Source: Actinomycetota bacterium
GTDB taxonomy: Bacteria > Actinomycetota > Actinomycetes > Actinomycetales > Microbacteriaceae
Assembly: GCA_009703455.1 (NCBI GenBank)
Contig: WLGB01000004.1
Coordinates: 1-56,752, forward strand
Direction of reading: 5' to 3'
DNA length: 56,752 nt
Below are positions 1 to 8,887 of the stretch, one piece after another. How positions within the stretch are numbered: the first letter of the stretch is position 1; every line of letters begins with the position of its first letter. A program made the position numbers and the translations under genes. The notes under the pieces are model-generated. The model was not told the origin of the DNA, made no database searches, and was given only the letters and a program-made list of their open reading frames with translations.

Positions 1-2061
1 GATGCACTCACAGTGCGAGTATTTCGGTCAGACAGCGAAGAGCTTGGTTTTGTTGCGGGTCTGCTTCGAAGAAGGCACCTGTTTGATGGGGTCCCTTGGT
101 CCAAGATGGCAGTTGTTGCCAGAAGTAGGACAGCTCTTGAGCAATTAGCACTTGCACTAAGTGCTGAGTCAGTGCCGATCCGGGTTATGGGATCTGCCAG
201 CTCGCTTAAGGATGAGCACGCCTCGGGACAGCTTCTTAGGCTTGCATACACCTGTTTGGGCAAAGAGCCAGTGGATTTGGCTCTTGCCACAGAATTTTTG
301 ACTTCGGAGCTTGGCGGACTAGATCAACTGGGAATACTCAGACTCAAGAGATCACTTAAAAAACTCACCGAAGATTTGGAGTCAAGCTCAGACGAGTTAC
401 TGGTTGAAGCCTTTGCCAACCCAAATTCGCTTTCCTTGATTCGCACAACTGAGGCAAGAGCTGCTGAAAAGATGGTCCGCCTGATTACATCCACCAGAGC
501 GCTCGGAGAGCAAGCTGAAACTACTGCTGAGGCTGTGCTTTGGAATCTAGTTTCAGAAACCAAAATCCTAGCCCGCTGGATTGAATTATCAAGGGGAGTT
601 TCCGAGGTAGCAGTTCAAGCTGGTCGAAACCTAGATTCAATTCTTGCTTTATTTGCAGCAGCCGCTAGATTTTCTGAACGAAATCCAGATGCAATCGCGA
701 TGGAGTTTATTCAAGATCAGCTAAACCGGGAAATTCCAGAGGACTCTCTTGCGCTCAACAATCAATCTGGAGAGAAGGTCTTACTTCTTACCCCATCTGG
801 CCTTATCGGAAAACGGTTTGACACTGTAGTGCTGCCAGGTCTTATAGAAGGAGTCTGGCCCAACCTCAAGCCAAGGTCTTCACTTCTTGGCGCAAACGCA
901 CTCGATGCACTGGTAGCAGGTGAAGTAAAGGCTGTTAGTGATTTCAAGCGCTCGGAGTTAACCGGGGAGCTTCGAATGCTCAATAAAGCAGCAGGAGCCG
1001 CGTCGGAGCAACTGGTTATGACTGCTACAGACAAAGAAGAGGAGCAGCTGTCGCAGTTTCTGCCGCTGGTAAATGGAACTTATCCGCCTGCAGAATCAGT
1101 GACAGCAAAAACCTACACGCTGCGTTCGATGGTCGGGTCCCTGCGACGAGAGCTTGCAAGTGGAAGCAGTAAAAACCCAGAAGAGATTGCTCTTGGACTG
1201 GCAAGACTAGCCGCCGCCGGCGTTCCAGGGGCTAACCCAAGTAGCTGGTATGGGCTACTTCCTATTTCCACCGAGGAACCACTTACTGACTTGTCCAATG
1301 AATCCTTACAAATCCGGCCCTCCCAATTGGATAACTACCTGAAGTGCCCATTGCACTGGTTCATTGAAACTCACGGCGGTTCAGCTGGATCGTTTTCTGC
1401 ATCACTTGGTTCGCTCATCCACGAAGTTCTAGAAGTTGCAGAAAGTTCCGACTTGGCAGAACTTGAAAAACAAAAGCTCTCCCGCTGGAATTCGTTGGAG
1501 TTTGAAGCCGACTGGCTAGAAGATTTGGGTAAGCGCCAGGCCGCTCGAATGCTCTCGAACCTGGCAGATTATTTGAAACACTTTGAAGACGACGGTGGCC
1601 AAGTGCTGGCAAGAGAGCAAAACTTCAACTTTGAACTGGGAAACATAAGGGTCCGTGGCCAGGTCGACCGAATCGAAAAATTAGCTGATGGCAACATCGT
1701 GATTGTTGACCTAAAAACCGGAAAGCTTGCAGCCACTGCTCAAGACACCTTGAGCAATCCTCAGCTAGCGCTTTATCAAATGGCTGTTTTAGAAGGCGGC
1801 TTCGAAAAGCTCGAAGGGGTAAATCCCGAGCAATTGGCCAGAGCAAAACTCTTAGTTGTTGGTGGGTCAAAGTATCAAGAGCGAGCTCAGCCAACAATGA
1901 GCCTCGAAGAATCCAACAGCTTCAAGAAGCTCTTGCTTGAAACTTCAGAGGGCATGTCAAAGCCGGTATTCGTAGCACAGCTGTCTAACCACTGCGAGGC
2001 AGACCGCCAGTATGGCTCTTGTTCTTTGCACTTAACTCCGGCGGTGAGTTATGTCGGCTAG
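1..2061 (+). CDS. adnA: AdnA-like helicase-nuclease subunit (5' partial)
   Basis: This is the C-terminal ~686 residues of a UvrD-fold protein with a C-terminal PD-(D/E)XK nuclease; the frame is open to base 1, so the N-terminus with the Walker A box lies outside the window. Visible parts: a motif V-like stretch (FDTVVLPGLIEGVWP), a degenerate motif VI, and the nuclease core near residue 560-575 (VDRIEKL...IVDLKTGK). Single Cys in YLKCPLHWF and a final HCEADRQYGSC resemble the cysteines that hold an Fe-S cluster in AddB/AdnB-type nucleases, with Asp where the middle Cys of C-x2-C-x5-C would stand. It overlaps the next subunit by 11 bp, as expected for a co-translated heterodimer that resects double-strand breaks. 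Assignment as AdnA rather than another RecB-type protein rests on order and size. Family sure, symbol moderately sure. Confidence 0.85.
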   Translation, partial: DALTVRVFRSDSEELGFVAGLLRRRHLFDGVPWSKMAVVARSRTALEQLALALSAESVPIRVMGSASSLKDEHASGQLLRLAYTCLGKEPVDLALATEFLTSELGGLDQLGILRLKRSLKKLTEDLESSSDELLVEAFANPNSLSLIRTTEARAAEKMVRLITSTRALGEQAETTAEAVLWNLVSETKILARWIELSRGVSEVAVQAGRNLDSILALFAAAARFSERNPDAIAMEFIQDQLNREIPEDSLALNNQSGEKVLLLTPSGLIGKRFDTVVLPGLIEGVWPNLKPRSSLLGANALDALVAGEVKAVSDFKRSELTGELRMLNKAAGAASEQLVMTATDKEEEQLSQFLPLVNGTYPPAESVTAKTYTLRSMVGSLRRELASGSSKNPEEIALGLARLAAAGVPGANPSSWYGLLPISTEEPLTDLSNESLQIRPSQLDNYLKCPLHWFIETHGGSAGSFSASLGSLIHEVLEVAESSDLAELEKQKLSRWNSLEFEADWLEDLGKRQAARMLSNLADYLKHFEDDGGQVLAREQNFNFELGNIRVRGQVDRIEKLADGNIVIVDLKTGKLAATAQDTLSNPQLALYQMAVLEGGFEKLEGVNPEQLARAKLLVVGGSKYQERAQPTMSLEESNSFKKLLLETSEGMSKPVFVAQLSNHCEADRQYGSCSLHLTPAVSYVG

Positions 2062-5000
2062 CAATTCACAGGTCAAGTATTCGGCTGCGGAGATTTTCAA
2101 AGTTATCAAGGACTTTGATTTGGCGCCGGAAAAGATTCGGGCAATTGAAAATGCTCCACTTGATTCTCCTTCGCTAGTGGTTGCGGGAGCTGGAAGCGGT
2201 AAGACCGAACTGCTGTCTGTTCGAGTGCTGTGGCTCGTTGCAAATGGTTTTGCTAGGCCAGAACAAATACTTGGTCTCACCTTCACTAAGAAGGCAGCCA
2301 CCGAGCTTTCTAAAAGAATATTCGAGGCACTACTGAAGCTCCGCCAAACAAATTTTTGGCCTGAGGATTTAGAGTACGAGTTTGTAGCACCAACGATTAT
2401 GACTTACAACGCCTTTTCCAACCAGATTTTCAGGACCAATTCCTTAGCACTTGGCTATGAGAGCGAATCGACCTTGCTTTCCGAGGCAGCTGCTTTTCAG
2501 TTAGCTCGAGAAGTGTGCGTTCGGTTTGGTTCGAACATTTCAGGAAGCTTGAGTGATCTTGAATTGAATTTAGACAGTCTTGTCCAAAAGGTCCTCGAGC
2601 TCTCTCAAGCGCTAAGCGACAACGGCCAAGACGCCGCTTCAGTTCGCGAATCCATAGAGGCTACAGCTTCACACCTTGGTTTACTTCCCAAAAAACTCGG
2701 ACAGCTAGTTGACTCAAGGTTTGGCTATATCGAGGATATTGTTGAGGGCCTAAAACCCACCCCTTTGATTGCTGAACTTGCCGAGCTTTTCCAGCAAGAA
2801 AAAAAGAAGCGATCTTTGGTTGATTACTCAGACCAAGTAGCCCTTGCCTACCGAGCTGTTTCAACTATCGACCAGGCTGCAAGCGATGTCAGAGAAAACT
2901 TCTCCCAGGTCATGCTTGATGAATACCAAGACACTTCCGTGCTTCAAACCAAGCTTCTTTCAACACTTTTTACCAAAACATCGGTTTTTGCAGTTGGCGA
3001 TCCGAATCAATCCATTTACGGCTGGCGTGGAGCTAGTTCGTCAAACCTGGATCAGTTTGCTCATGATTTTGGAAGTGCCAAGCACTTCTCGCTACAAACT
3101 AGCTGGCGAAATCCAACCAAAGTTTTGGATATGGCAAACCGTATTTCAGCACCGCTGCTAAAGCCTGCAAGCTATGAAAAAGTATCGACTGCAAGTCGTG
3201 TGATACCTGTTCAGTTAGTTGCCAAGGACGACGCGATTCCAGGAACAACAGATTTTGTATTTGAGCAAACTATTGAAGCTGAAGCTGATGCGGTAGCTAG
3301 GTGGCTAAAGCCCGCAACGTCCGCGGGGAAAAGCTGTGCTGTGCTGATGCGAAAACGTTCCGCCATGGCACTGTTTGTTGAAAAACTCCAACAGCAGGGA
3401 ATTGAAGTCGAAGTGGTCGGTCTCGGGGGATTGCTTGAGCTACCTGAAATTGTTGATCTAGTTTCAGCTCTCAAGGTGGTTCAGCGGGCGGATTCGGGAA
3501 CAGAGCTGATTCGCTTGCTAACAGGGGCTAGATGGCGGGTGGGAGTAAAAGATATCGACCGGCTATTCGTTATCGCGCGAAAGCTTTCTGGGCCAAGACA
3601 GGAAGGGGTTTTCCGTGAGGAGTTAACACTTGTTGAAGCACTAGACCTAGTTCTAAATGAAAAACTGGAATTGCTGGGCGAGTTTTCAAAAGAGTCACTT
3701 TCTCGGCTGCAGGATGCTGCAATACTTTTCCAAAACCTACGCTCATCCATGGCTCTGCCGCTGTCTGACTTTGTCAGGGTTTGTGCCGAAGAGCTCTGGC
3801 TGGATATTGAGCTCTGGGCGAATCCAAAGCGTAAAAACCCAATGGCTCGGCTTCAGTCCTTCTATGAAATCGTTGCGGGCTTCGGGACCGGGTCTGGAAG
3901 TGCACTACTGGGACAATTTCTGAACTGGCTGGACTACGCAGCCAAGAAAGAACGTTTCGAGATTCCAAGGACAAACCCTGGCGCGGGTGTGGTTCAGGTG
4001 CTCACGGTTCACGCGGCAAAGGGCCTGGAGTGGGACTTTGTTGCCATTCCAAATCTTGTCGAAGATGATTTTCCCTCTAAACCAAGATCAGTATCTGGTT
4101 GGCTTACTGGAGCTGAACTACCGTTCCCACTTCGTGGTGACGCAAGTTCACTTCCGGCATTCAATATCGAAAATGCCACCATCCAGTCACAAGCCAAAGC
4201 CGCAGTGGATGAGTTCAAGGCGGACAACAAAGAACACCAACTGCGCGAAGAGCTGCGGCTAATTTACGTAGCTGTGACTAGATCTAGGGAAGCCCTCCTG
4301 CTGTCAGGTTCCTACTGGAAGCCAGCTAACTCAGGGTCTAGAAAACCGTCCAGGTTTATTGTCGAGCTAGCGTCTGGATTGTTTGAATTCCCAGACCTAG
4401 AGTCAGCCGAAAATCCATTGGACCTAGAACCGCGCGTTCAGACCTGGCCACTTGAGCCGATTGGTACTGGTCAGCGGGGCGCAGTAGTTGCTGCCGCAGA
4501 AAGTGTCCAGGCTGCAAGTGCGAAGCTGTCGCGGGTTTCGGAAACTGATCTAAAGGCATCTGACCTTCACCAGGAAATTGACCTTCTGCTTCGCGAGCAG
4601 GACGATCGCATAAAAAGTCTTTCCGAGGTCGATCTTCCGGTTCGAATCCCGGCATCGAAGTTCAAGGAGTTCATCAACGATTTGCCAGGTCAGGCAGGCA
4701 GATATCTAAGACCCGTTCCTACTCAGCCTTATCGTGCGACTAAATCCGGTACCGCTTTTCACTCCTGGGTGGAGGATTTCCTAGTAGCGGAAGTCGACCA
4801 TTCAACCACTGATATTTTGGACCTTGCTGAGATTTTTAAGACCTCAAGGTTCAAAGGCCTTGAACCTGCTGATGTTGAAGTTGAGATCAACCTCACGAGG
4901 GGTCTAAATACCTTTGTTTGCAAATTGGACGCCGTTTTCCAAGTTGGAGATCGATTTGAAATTGTTGATTGGAAAACCGGCGCGGCCCCGAAGGATAAAG

Positions 5001-5185
5001 ACGAAGAGCAGCAGATGATTTTGCAGTTAGCGTTGTATAGATTCGCCTACTCCGAGCTCCGCGGTATTCCGCTGGAGCAAATTGACGTTTGCTTCTACTT
5101 TGTCGGGGAAGACCTCGAACTGAGACCCGAGCAGGTTCCAAGTCCAAATGAACTGATTCAAATGTGGGAAAAGCTGTTTGTCTAG
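2051..5185 (+). CDS. adnB: AdnB-like ATP-dependent helicase/nuclease subunit
   Basis: A 1044-residue protein with a complete superfamily 1 motor followed by a nuclease. Walker A is AGAGSGKTEL (about residues 45-54), motif II is DEYQDTS (~290), motif III GDPNQSIYGWRGA, motif IV TSWRNP, motif V HAAKGLEWDFV and motif VI RLIYVAVTRSRE. The C-terminal RecB-type nuclease has GTAFHSWVEDF and EIVDWKTG (~970) and the following QLALYRFAY. All catalytic residues look intact, in contrast to the upstream partner. Together they form the actinobacterial equivalent of RecBCD/AddAB for end resection. The ATG lies inside the 3' end of the upstream gene. It runs convergently into the kinase-fold gene with a 4-bp overlap at its stop. 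Length matches the mycobacterial protein of about 1.1 kb residues. Confidence 0.9.
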   Translation: MSASNSQVKYSAAEIFKVIKDFDLAPEKIRAIENAPLDSPSLVVAGAGSGKTELLSVRVLWLVANGFARPEQILGLTFTKKAATELSKRIFEALLKLRQTNFWPEDLEYEFVAPTIMTYNAFSNQIFRTNSLALGYESESTLLSEAAAFQLAREVCVRFGSNISGSLSDLELNLDSLVQKVLELSQALSDNGQDAASVRESIEATASHLGLLPKKLGQLVDSRFGYIEDIVEGLKPTPLIAELAELFQQEKKKRSLVDYSDQVALAYRAVSTIDQAASDVRENFSQVMLDEYQDTSVLQTKLLSTLFTKTSVFAVGDPNQSIYGWRGASSSNLDQFAHDFGSAKHFSLQTSWRNPTKVLDMANRISAPLLKPASYEKVSTASRVIPVQLVAKDDAIPGTTDFVFEQTIEAEADAVARWLKPATSAGKSCAVLMRKRSAMALFVEKLQQQGIEVEVVGLGGLLELPEIVDLVSALKVVQRADSGTELIRLLTGARWRVGVKDIDRLFVIARKLSGPRQEGVFREELTLVEALDLVLNEKLELLGEFSKESLSRLQDAAILFQNLRSSMALPLSDFVRVCAEELWLDIELWANPKRKNPMARLQSFYEIVAGFGTGSGSALLGQFLNWLDYAAKKERFEIPRTNPGAGVVQVLTVHAAKGLEWDFVAIPNLVEDDFPSKPRSVSGWLTGAELPFPLRGDASSLPAFNIENATIQSQAKAAVDEFKADNKEHQLREELRLIYVAVTRSREALLLSGSYWKPANSGSRKPSRFIVELASGLFEFPDLESAENPLDLEPRVQTWPLEPIGTGQRGAVVAAAESVQAASAKLSRVSETDLKASDLHQEIDLLLREQDDRIKSLSEVDLPVRIPASKFKEFINDLPGQAGRYLRPVPTQPYRATKSGTAFHSWVEDFLVAEVDHSTTDILDLAEIFKTSRFKGLEPADVEVEINLTRGLNTFVCKLDAVFQVGDRFEIVDWKTGAAPKDKDEEQQMILQLALYRFAYSELRGIPLEQIDVCFYFVGEDLELRPEQVPSPNELIQMWEKLFV

Positions 5186-6198
5186 AACAGTTCGTCGTTT
5201 TTGAGGTTGGTAGCAGAAGCTTCGAAAGCCCGCTTTTCCTGAGCGATTGAACTAGCAAGTGGCGCAGCATGGATTCGCTCGGCTTTGCCAGATTCAACTT
5301 CCTCAGTCAGGACCAGCAGCATGCCTACGGCATCTTCAATGATTTCCTGGTTCCCAGTTGAGTAGCCGTGGAGCAGCCATCGGGTTAGTTCCAGTTCGCT
5401 GTATAGAAGTGCACGAGGCCAAATGTTACTGTCTGATGCTGGCCTTGCTTCAAAGTAACGTGCTATCAAGTTTCTAGAAAGCTCAGGAGCTGCGCCACCT
5501 AGAATCCAGGCAAGATCCTCGGCTGGATCTGCAATCTTTAGTCCTGACCATTGGAGCACTCCAGAAACTTTTCCATCCAGCTCCAACATGCTATGTCCAT
5601 TCAGGCTGCCGTGAATAACTGTTGGCTGGTAGCGGAATAGGTTGACGTCTTCTAAAGCTGATTCCCAGCGCTGCAGCAGAACAGGTGATATTTTTCCAGT
5701 CTGGGCTGAGCGGTCTAATTCGGAGACTCGATACTTCAGGTTCGATGCCGGATCTAGTTCTGGAAATCCTGCGTTTTGCACCAACTCCACTGGAAGTTTG
5801 TGGATTGTTGCAATGGCTGTGGCGATGCTTAGTGTCAGATCAGCCATCGGTTCAATTTGGCTAATCTCAATTGGGTTTCCGTAGACAAAGTTGAAAACCA
5901 TTGCGCGCTGACCGTCGGAATCTTGAGTGTCGCCGACGAGCTGACTAATTTCAAACGGAAGGTTTAGACGGACCACTGGGCTGAAAGTCTTGATTGCACG
6001 AATCTCCGCTTCAAGCTCAGTTCCAGCACTTGCTGAGTTGGCCATACGAACAACGAAGTGTTCACCGCTCTTTGCTGTCAATAGGGCAGCGTCAAATGCA
6101 CCCGAAGTTCCACCATCTAGGTGCTTAACCTGGGCGAAGTCAAACTGGGGAACGGCATCTTTCGCTAGGGCCGCTAAAATCAAGGGAGATCTAGCCAT
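5182..6198 (-). CDS. Aminoglycoside phosphotransferase-fold protein, probable pseudokinase
   Basis: 338 residues with the APH/choline-kinase fold pattern: a Gly-rich start (GGTSGAF), a beta-3 stretch (HFVVRMA, Arg where Lys is usual) and a C-lobe VIHGSLNGHSML...GVLQWSGLKIADPAEDLAW. In active members the loop reads HGDLxxxN and the metal site reads IDW; here the catalytic Asp is Ser, the metal-binding Asn is Ser and the second Asp is Gln. The GDPAxDLA structural segment is kept. So the fold is clear but phosphotransfer is doubtful. A candidate leaderless promoter lies 6 nt before the ATG. It sits opposite to the AdnB/NudC genes and between them. It could bind a nucleotide or small molecule without catalysis, or act as a scaffold; no substrate can be named. 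Confidence 0.8.
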   Translation of the reverse strand: MARSPLILAALAKDAVPQFDFAQVKHLDGGTSGAFDAALLTAKSGEHFVVRMANSASAGTELEAEIRAIKTFSPVVRLNLPFEISQLVGDTQDSDGQRAMVFNFVYGNPIEISQIEPMADLTLSIATAIATIHKLPVELVQNAGFPELDPASNLKYRVSELDRSAQTGKISPVLLQRWESALEDVNLFRYQPTVIHGSLNGHSMLELDGKVSGVLQWSGLKIADPAEDLAWILGGAAPELSRNLIARYFEARPASDSNIWPRALLYSELELTRWLLHGYSTGNQEIIEDAVGMLLVLTEEVESGKAERIHAAPLASSIAQEKRAFEASATNLKNDELF

Positions 6199-6204
6199 GT
6201 TTTT

Positions 6205-6210
6205 AGGTTA
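6205..6210 (-). promoter_or_regulatory. Candidate -10 box for a leaderless kinase-fold mRNA
   Basis: On the minus strand TAACCT fits the TAnnnT core and ends 6 nt before the ATG at 6198, with no Shine-Dalgarno sequence between. This spacing would start the mRNA at or next to the start codon. No clear -35 box was found, so the call is weak. Confidence 0.35.
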
Positions 6211-6255
6211 GACAACATTGCCCAATCTATTCAGTTTCGCCACGCGAGGGATAAA

Positions 6256-7212
6256 GTGACCCGGAATCAGCTACCACCACTAGCTCGCCAGGCGCTGGAT
6301 CGCGACTACTTATCTCGAGAGAATCCAGACCTTTTTGACGAACTTAGTGAGCAGCCGACCTCCATGGCCTTGTTGATGAATGCCGGCAAGGTGCGTGTTC
6401 GGGATGCGGCCGGAGCGGCACTAGTTTTCACGCCCCTGAATGAAGTTCCTCCAACTGCATTGTTGGTTTACCTTGGCAAGACCACTGAGGCCACTGAAGT
6501 AATCGACAGCGGCACAGCAATTTGCCTTGCTGTAATAGATAAGCAGCAAGCTGAAACCTTTGAATCTGAAGCAAGCCGCTGGCTGAGCCTTCGTTCAACT
6601 GGGGCAGGGCTTTCCGATCTTGAAGCAGGCCTGTTTACTCAGGCACTTGCGCTAAACAACTGGCACCACAGCCACACGCATTGCCCGGGTTGCGGAAGCG
6701 AAACCATGATCGAAAAAGCAGGGTGGGTGAGGCGTTGTAAGAAAGATAACCTCGAGCTGTTTCCCAGGACTGACCCAGCGATTATTGTGTCGATTCTGGA
6801 TCAAAATGATCGAATTCTTTTGGGTTCCCAAGGCATTTGGGAAGAAAATCGTTGGTCAGTCCTGGCTGGTTTTGTTGAGCCGGGGGAGTCTCTCGAGGCC
6901 GCGGTAGTTAGAGAGATGAATGAAGAATCAGGCTTGGATGTTGTCGAGCCGGAATACATCTACTCACAAGGCTGGCCCTATCCCTATTCGCTAATGCTCG
7001 GGTTCACTGCGAGAGCAGATTCTTCGCAACAGCTAAAACCAGATGGCGAGGAGATTGTTCGGCTGCGCTGGTTTACCAAGGAAGAACTCCTTGCCGAGGC
7101 AGCTAATCTTTTGCTTCCGGGTAGAGCAAGTATTTCTCGAGCCATGATTGAGCTCTGGTTCGGCCAGGAGATTATTTCAGCATCTGAAACAGCGGGCCAT
7201 GGCAAACGCTAG
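6256..7212 (+). CDS. nudC: NADH pyrophosphatase / NAD-capped RNA hydrolase NudC
   Basis: 318 residues of the NudC branch of Nudix hydrolases, which cleave NAD(H) to NMN(H) and AMP and remove NAD caps from RNA. A zinc-ribbon region has CPGCG and later GWVRRC; the expected fourth Cys is Asp (CKKD), a change I believe is common in actinobacteria. The Nudix box is complete: GFVEPGESLEAAVVREMNEE followed by SGL. The NudC signature after the box reads SQGWPYPYSLM (usual SQPWPFPxSLM). Start is GTG with GAGGGA upstream. It overlaps the helicase gene by 14 bp and so is likely co-transcribed with it; the NudC-UvrD2 pair is also adjacent in mycobacteria. Confidence 0.93.
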   Translation: MTRNQLPPLARQALDRDYLSRENPDLFDELSEQPTSMALLMNAGKVRVRDAAGAALVFTPLNEVPPTALLVYLGKTTEATEVIDSGTAICLAVIDKQQAETFESEASRWLSLRSTGAGLSDLEAGLFTQALALNNWHHSHTHCPGCGSETMIEKAGWVRRCKKDNLELFPRTDPAIIVSILDQNDRILLGSQGIWEENRWSVLAGFVEPGESLEAAVVREMNEESGLDVVEPEYIYSQGWPYPYSLMLGFTARADSSQQLKPDGEEIVRLRWFTKEELLAEAANLLLPGRASISRAMIELWFGQEIISASETAGHGKR

Positions 7213-8887
7213 CGCAGAGAAGATTCTTGAAGGATTAGATCCAAAGCAACAGGCAGCTGCTCAATCTCTAGTCGGTCCAACCTGCATTTTGGCGGGAGCC
7301 GGAACTGGAAAAACTAGAACAGTCACTCACCGCATCGCCTACGGAATTGCCACCGGTCATTTCGCAGCAAATCGAGTGCTGGCACTTACCTATACCAACC
7401 GGGCAGCCGGGGAGCTTCGCTCAAGACTTCGAGCCCTTGGAGTTGGCGCGGTCTCAGTTCGAACATTTCACGCGGCAGCTCTTGCTCAGTTGGAATATTT
7501 CTGGCCCCAACTAGTTGGAGTCCCGGCGCCGTCGATTCTTGACTCGAAGGCAAAACTTATCGGTCAAGCAGCTAAGTCACTGTCGATTAGCTTGGATAAC
7601 GCCGCCCTTCGCGACATGGCAAGTGAAATTGAATGGCGCAAGTATTCGATGCTCTCAATGGATGAGTACGGGAAGCTAGCCGAGTCAAGGCCCAAGGTGG
7701 CCGGGCTTAGTTTCCAAAAAAATCTTGAGATTCAAAAGGTATACGAGCAAGAGAAGATTCGTTCCCAAAAGCTCGACTGGGAAGACGTTTTGGTTTTGAC
7801 TCTTGGACTTTTGAAAGCTGAGCCACGAGCGCTGGCGCACGTTCAATCCCAGTACCGATTCTTCACGGTTGACGAGTATCAGGATATTTCTCCGCTGCAG
7901 CACGCCCTTTTAGATCAGTGGCTAGGTGAGCACGCCGAATTGTGTGTGGTTGGAGATCCAAATCAAACAATTTACTCATTCACTGGTGCCAGCAGTGAGT
8001 TTTTGAGAAACTTCCAGGACCGCTTCCCAGCTGCCAGCATTGTTGATCTCACGACCAACTATCGTTCGACTAAACAAATTGTTTCTTTTGCGAACCGACT
8101 GACCAGCGGTGCACCACTTGGTGGCTCCTTAGAATCTGCCGGTCCAGCGGGTCCAATGCCACAGGTAGCAAGCTTTGAGTCGGCCCAAGCAGAGGCGAAA
8201 GCTGTTTCTTTGGCAATCTCGGAGGCGATTCAGGCCGGTGTTCCAAGAAGTGACATCGCGGTTTTGTATCGCATCAACAACCAGTCCGAAGTTTTGGAAA
8301 GAGCTTTAGACACTCTAGGCATCAGCTATCAACTCCGAGGAGGTGAAAGGTTTTTTTCCAGACCTGAAATTAAAAGCGCGGTTCAACTTATTCGTGCCGA
8401 GGCCCTAAGTCCAGCTGTAAAACCTCTTCATCAAGCAGTTAGTGACATTGTTCGCTCACTCGGTTGGCAGGCTAGCAAGCCAACTGAGGTAGGGGCGGCA
8501 GCCAGTAAATGGGAAGCTTTGAACGCGCTGCTTTCGATGTTGGATGAATTGCCAGTCCATGCAGGCATAAAGGATTTTGCCCTCGAGCTTGCTGATCGCG
8601 CACATTCACAACACGAACCCACGACCGCGGCTGTAACTCTTTCCACAATTCACGCAGCCAAAGGGCTTGAGTGGGCACTGGTTTTCATCGTTGGAGTCAA
8701 TGAAGGATACTTGCCAATTAGCTATGCCAAGTCCGACGCTGCCATTCAGGAAGAAAAAAGACTTTTGTATGTCGGTATCACAAGGGCTATGCGCGAACTG
8801 AGACTTTCCTACGCAACTTTTGATGCCTCCAGGGAACGCGCCCCGTCGAGATTCATTGCGCTACTTCAATCAGGGTCACCTGAGTAG
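7199..8887 (+). CDS. uvrD2: UvrD2-type superfamily 1 DNA helicase, short form
   Basis: 562 residues from the internal ATG that begins MANASAEKILEGL; the ORF-track start at 7148 lies deep in nudC and has no support. Motifs: GAGTGKTRTV (Walker A), TVDEYQDISPLQ (II), GDPNQTIYSFTGAS (III), TNYRSTKQIV (IV), IHAAKGLEWALVF (V) and RLLYVGITRAMREL (VI). It is a 3'-5' helicase motor. The protein ends a few residues after motif VI (SRFIALLQSGSPE), so the C-terminal HRDC and four-cysteine modules described for mycobacterial UvrD2 (about 700 residues) are absent. Order next to nudC supports the UvrD2 label over PcrA/UvrD1. Its 3' end overlaps the convergent DUF2342 gene by 12 bp. Confidence 0.88.
   Translation: MANASAEKILEGLDPKQQAAAQSLVGPTCILAGAGTGKTRTVTHRIAYGIATGHFAANRVLALTYTNRAAGELRSRLRALGVGAVSVRTFHAAALAQLEYFWPQLVGVPAPSILDSKAKLIGQAAKSLSISLDNAALRDMASEIEWRKYSMLSMDEYGKLAESRPKVAGLSFQKNLEIQKVYEQEKIRSQKLDWEDVLVLTLGLLKAEPRALAHVQSQYRFFTVDEYQDISPLQHALLDQWLGEHAELCVVGDPNQTIYSFTGASSEFLRNFQDRFPAASIVDLTTNYRSTKQIVSFANRLTSGAPLGGSLESAGPAGPMPQVASFESAQAEAKAVSLAISEAIQAGVPRSDIAVLYRINNQSEVLERALDTLGISYQLRGGERFFSRPEIKSAVQLIRAEALSPAVKPLHQAVSDIVRSLGWQASKPTEVGAAASKWEALNALLSMLDELPVHAGIKDFALELADRAHSQHEPTTAAVTLSTIHAAKGLEWALVFIVGVNEGYLPISYAKSDAAIQEEKRLLYVGITRAMRELRLSYATFDASRERAPSRFIALLQSGSPE

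Noticed and set aside
4893-5297. 134-residue minus-strand ORF at the AdnB end
   Set aside because: Lies antisense to conserved nuclease codons (VDWKTG region) and has no family pattern.
6690-6750. Loss of the fourth zinc Cys in NudC as a defect
   Set aside because: C-x2-D in place of C-x2-C appears, as far as I recall, in many actinobacterial NudC proteins, and the Nudix box is complete.
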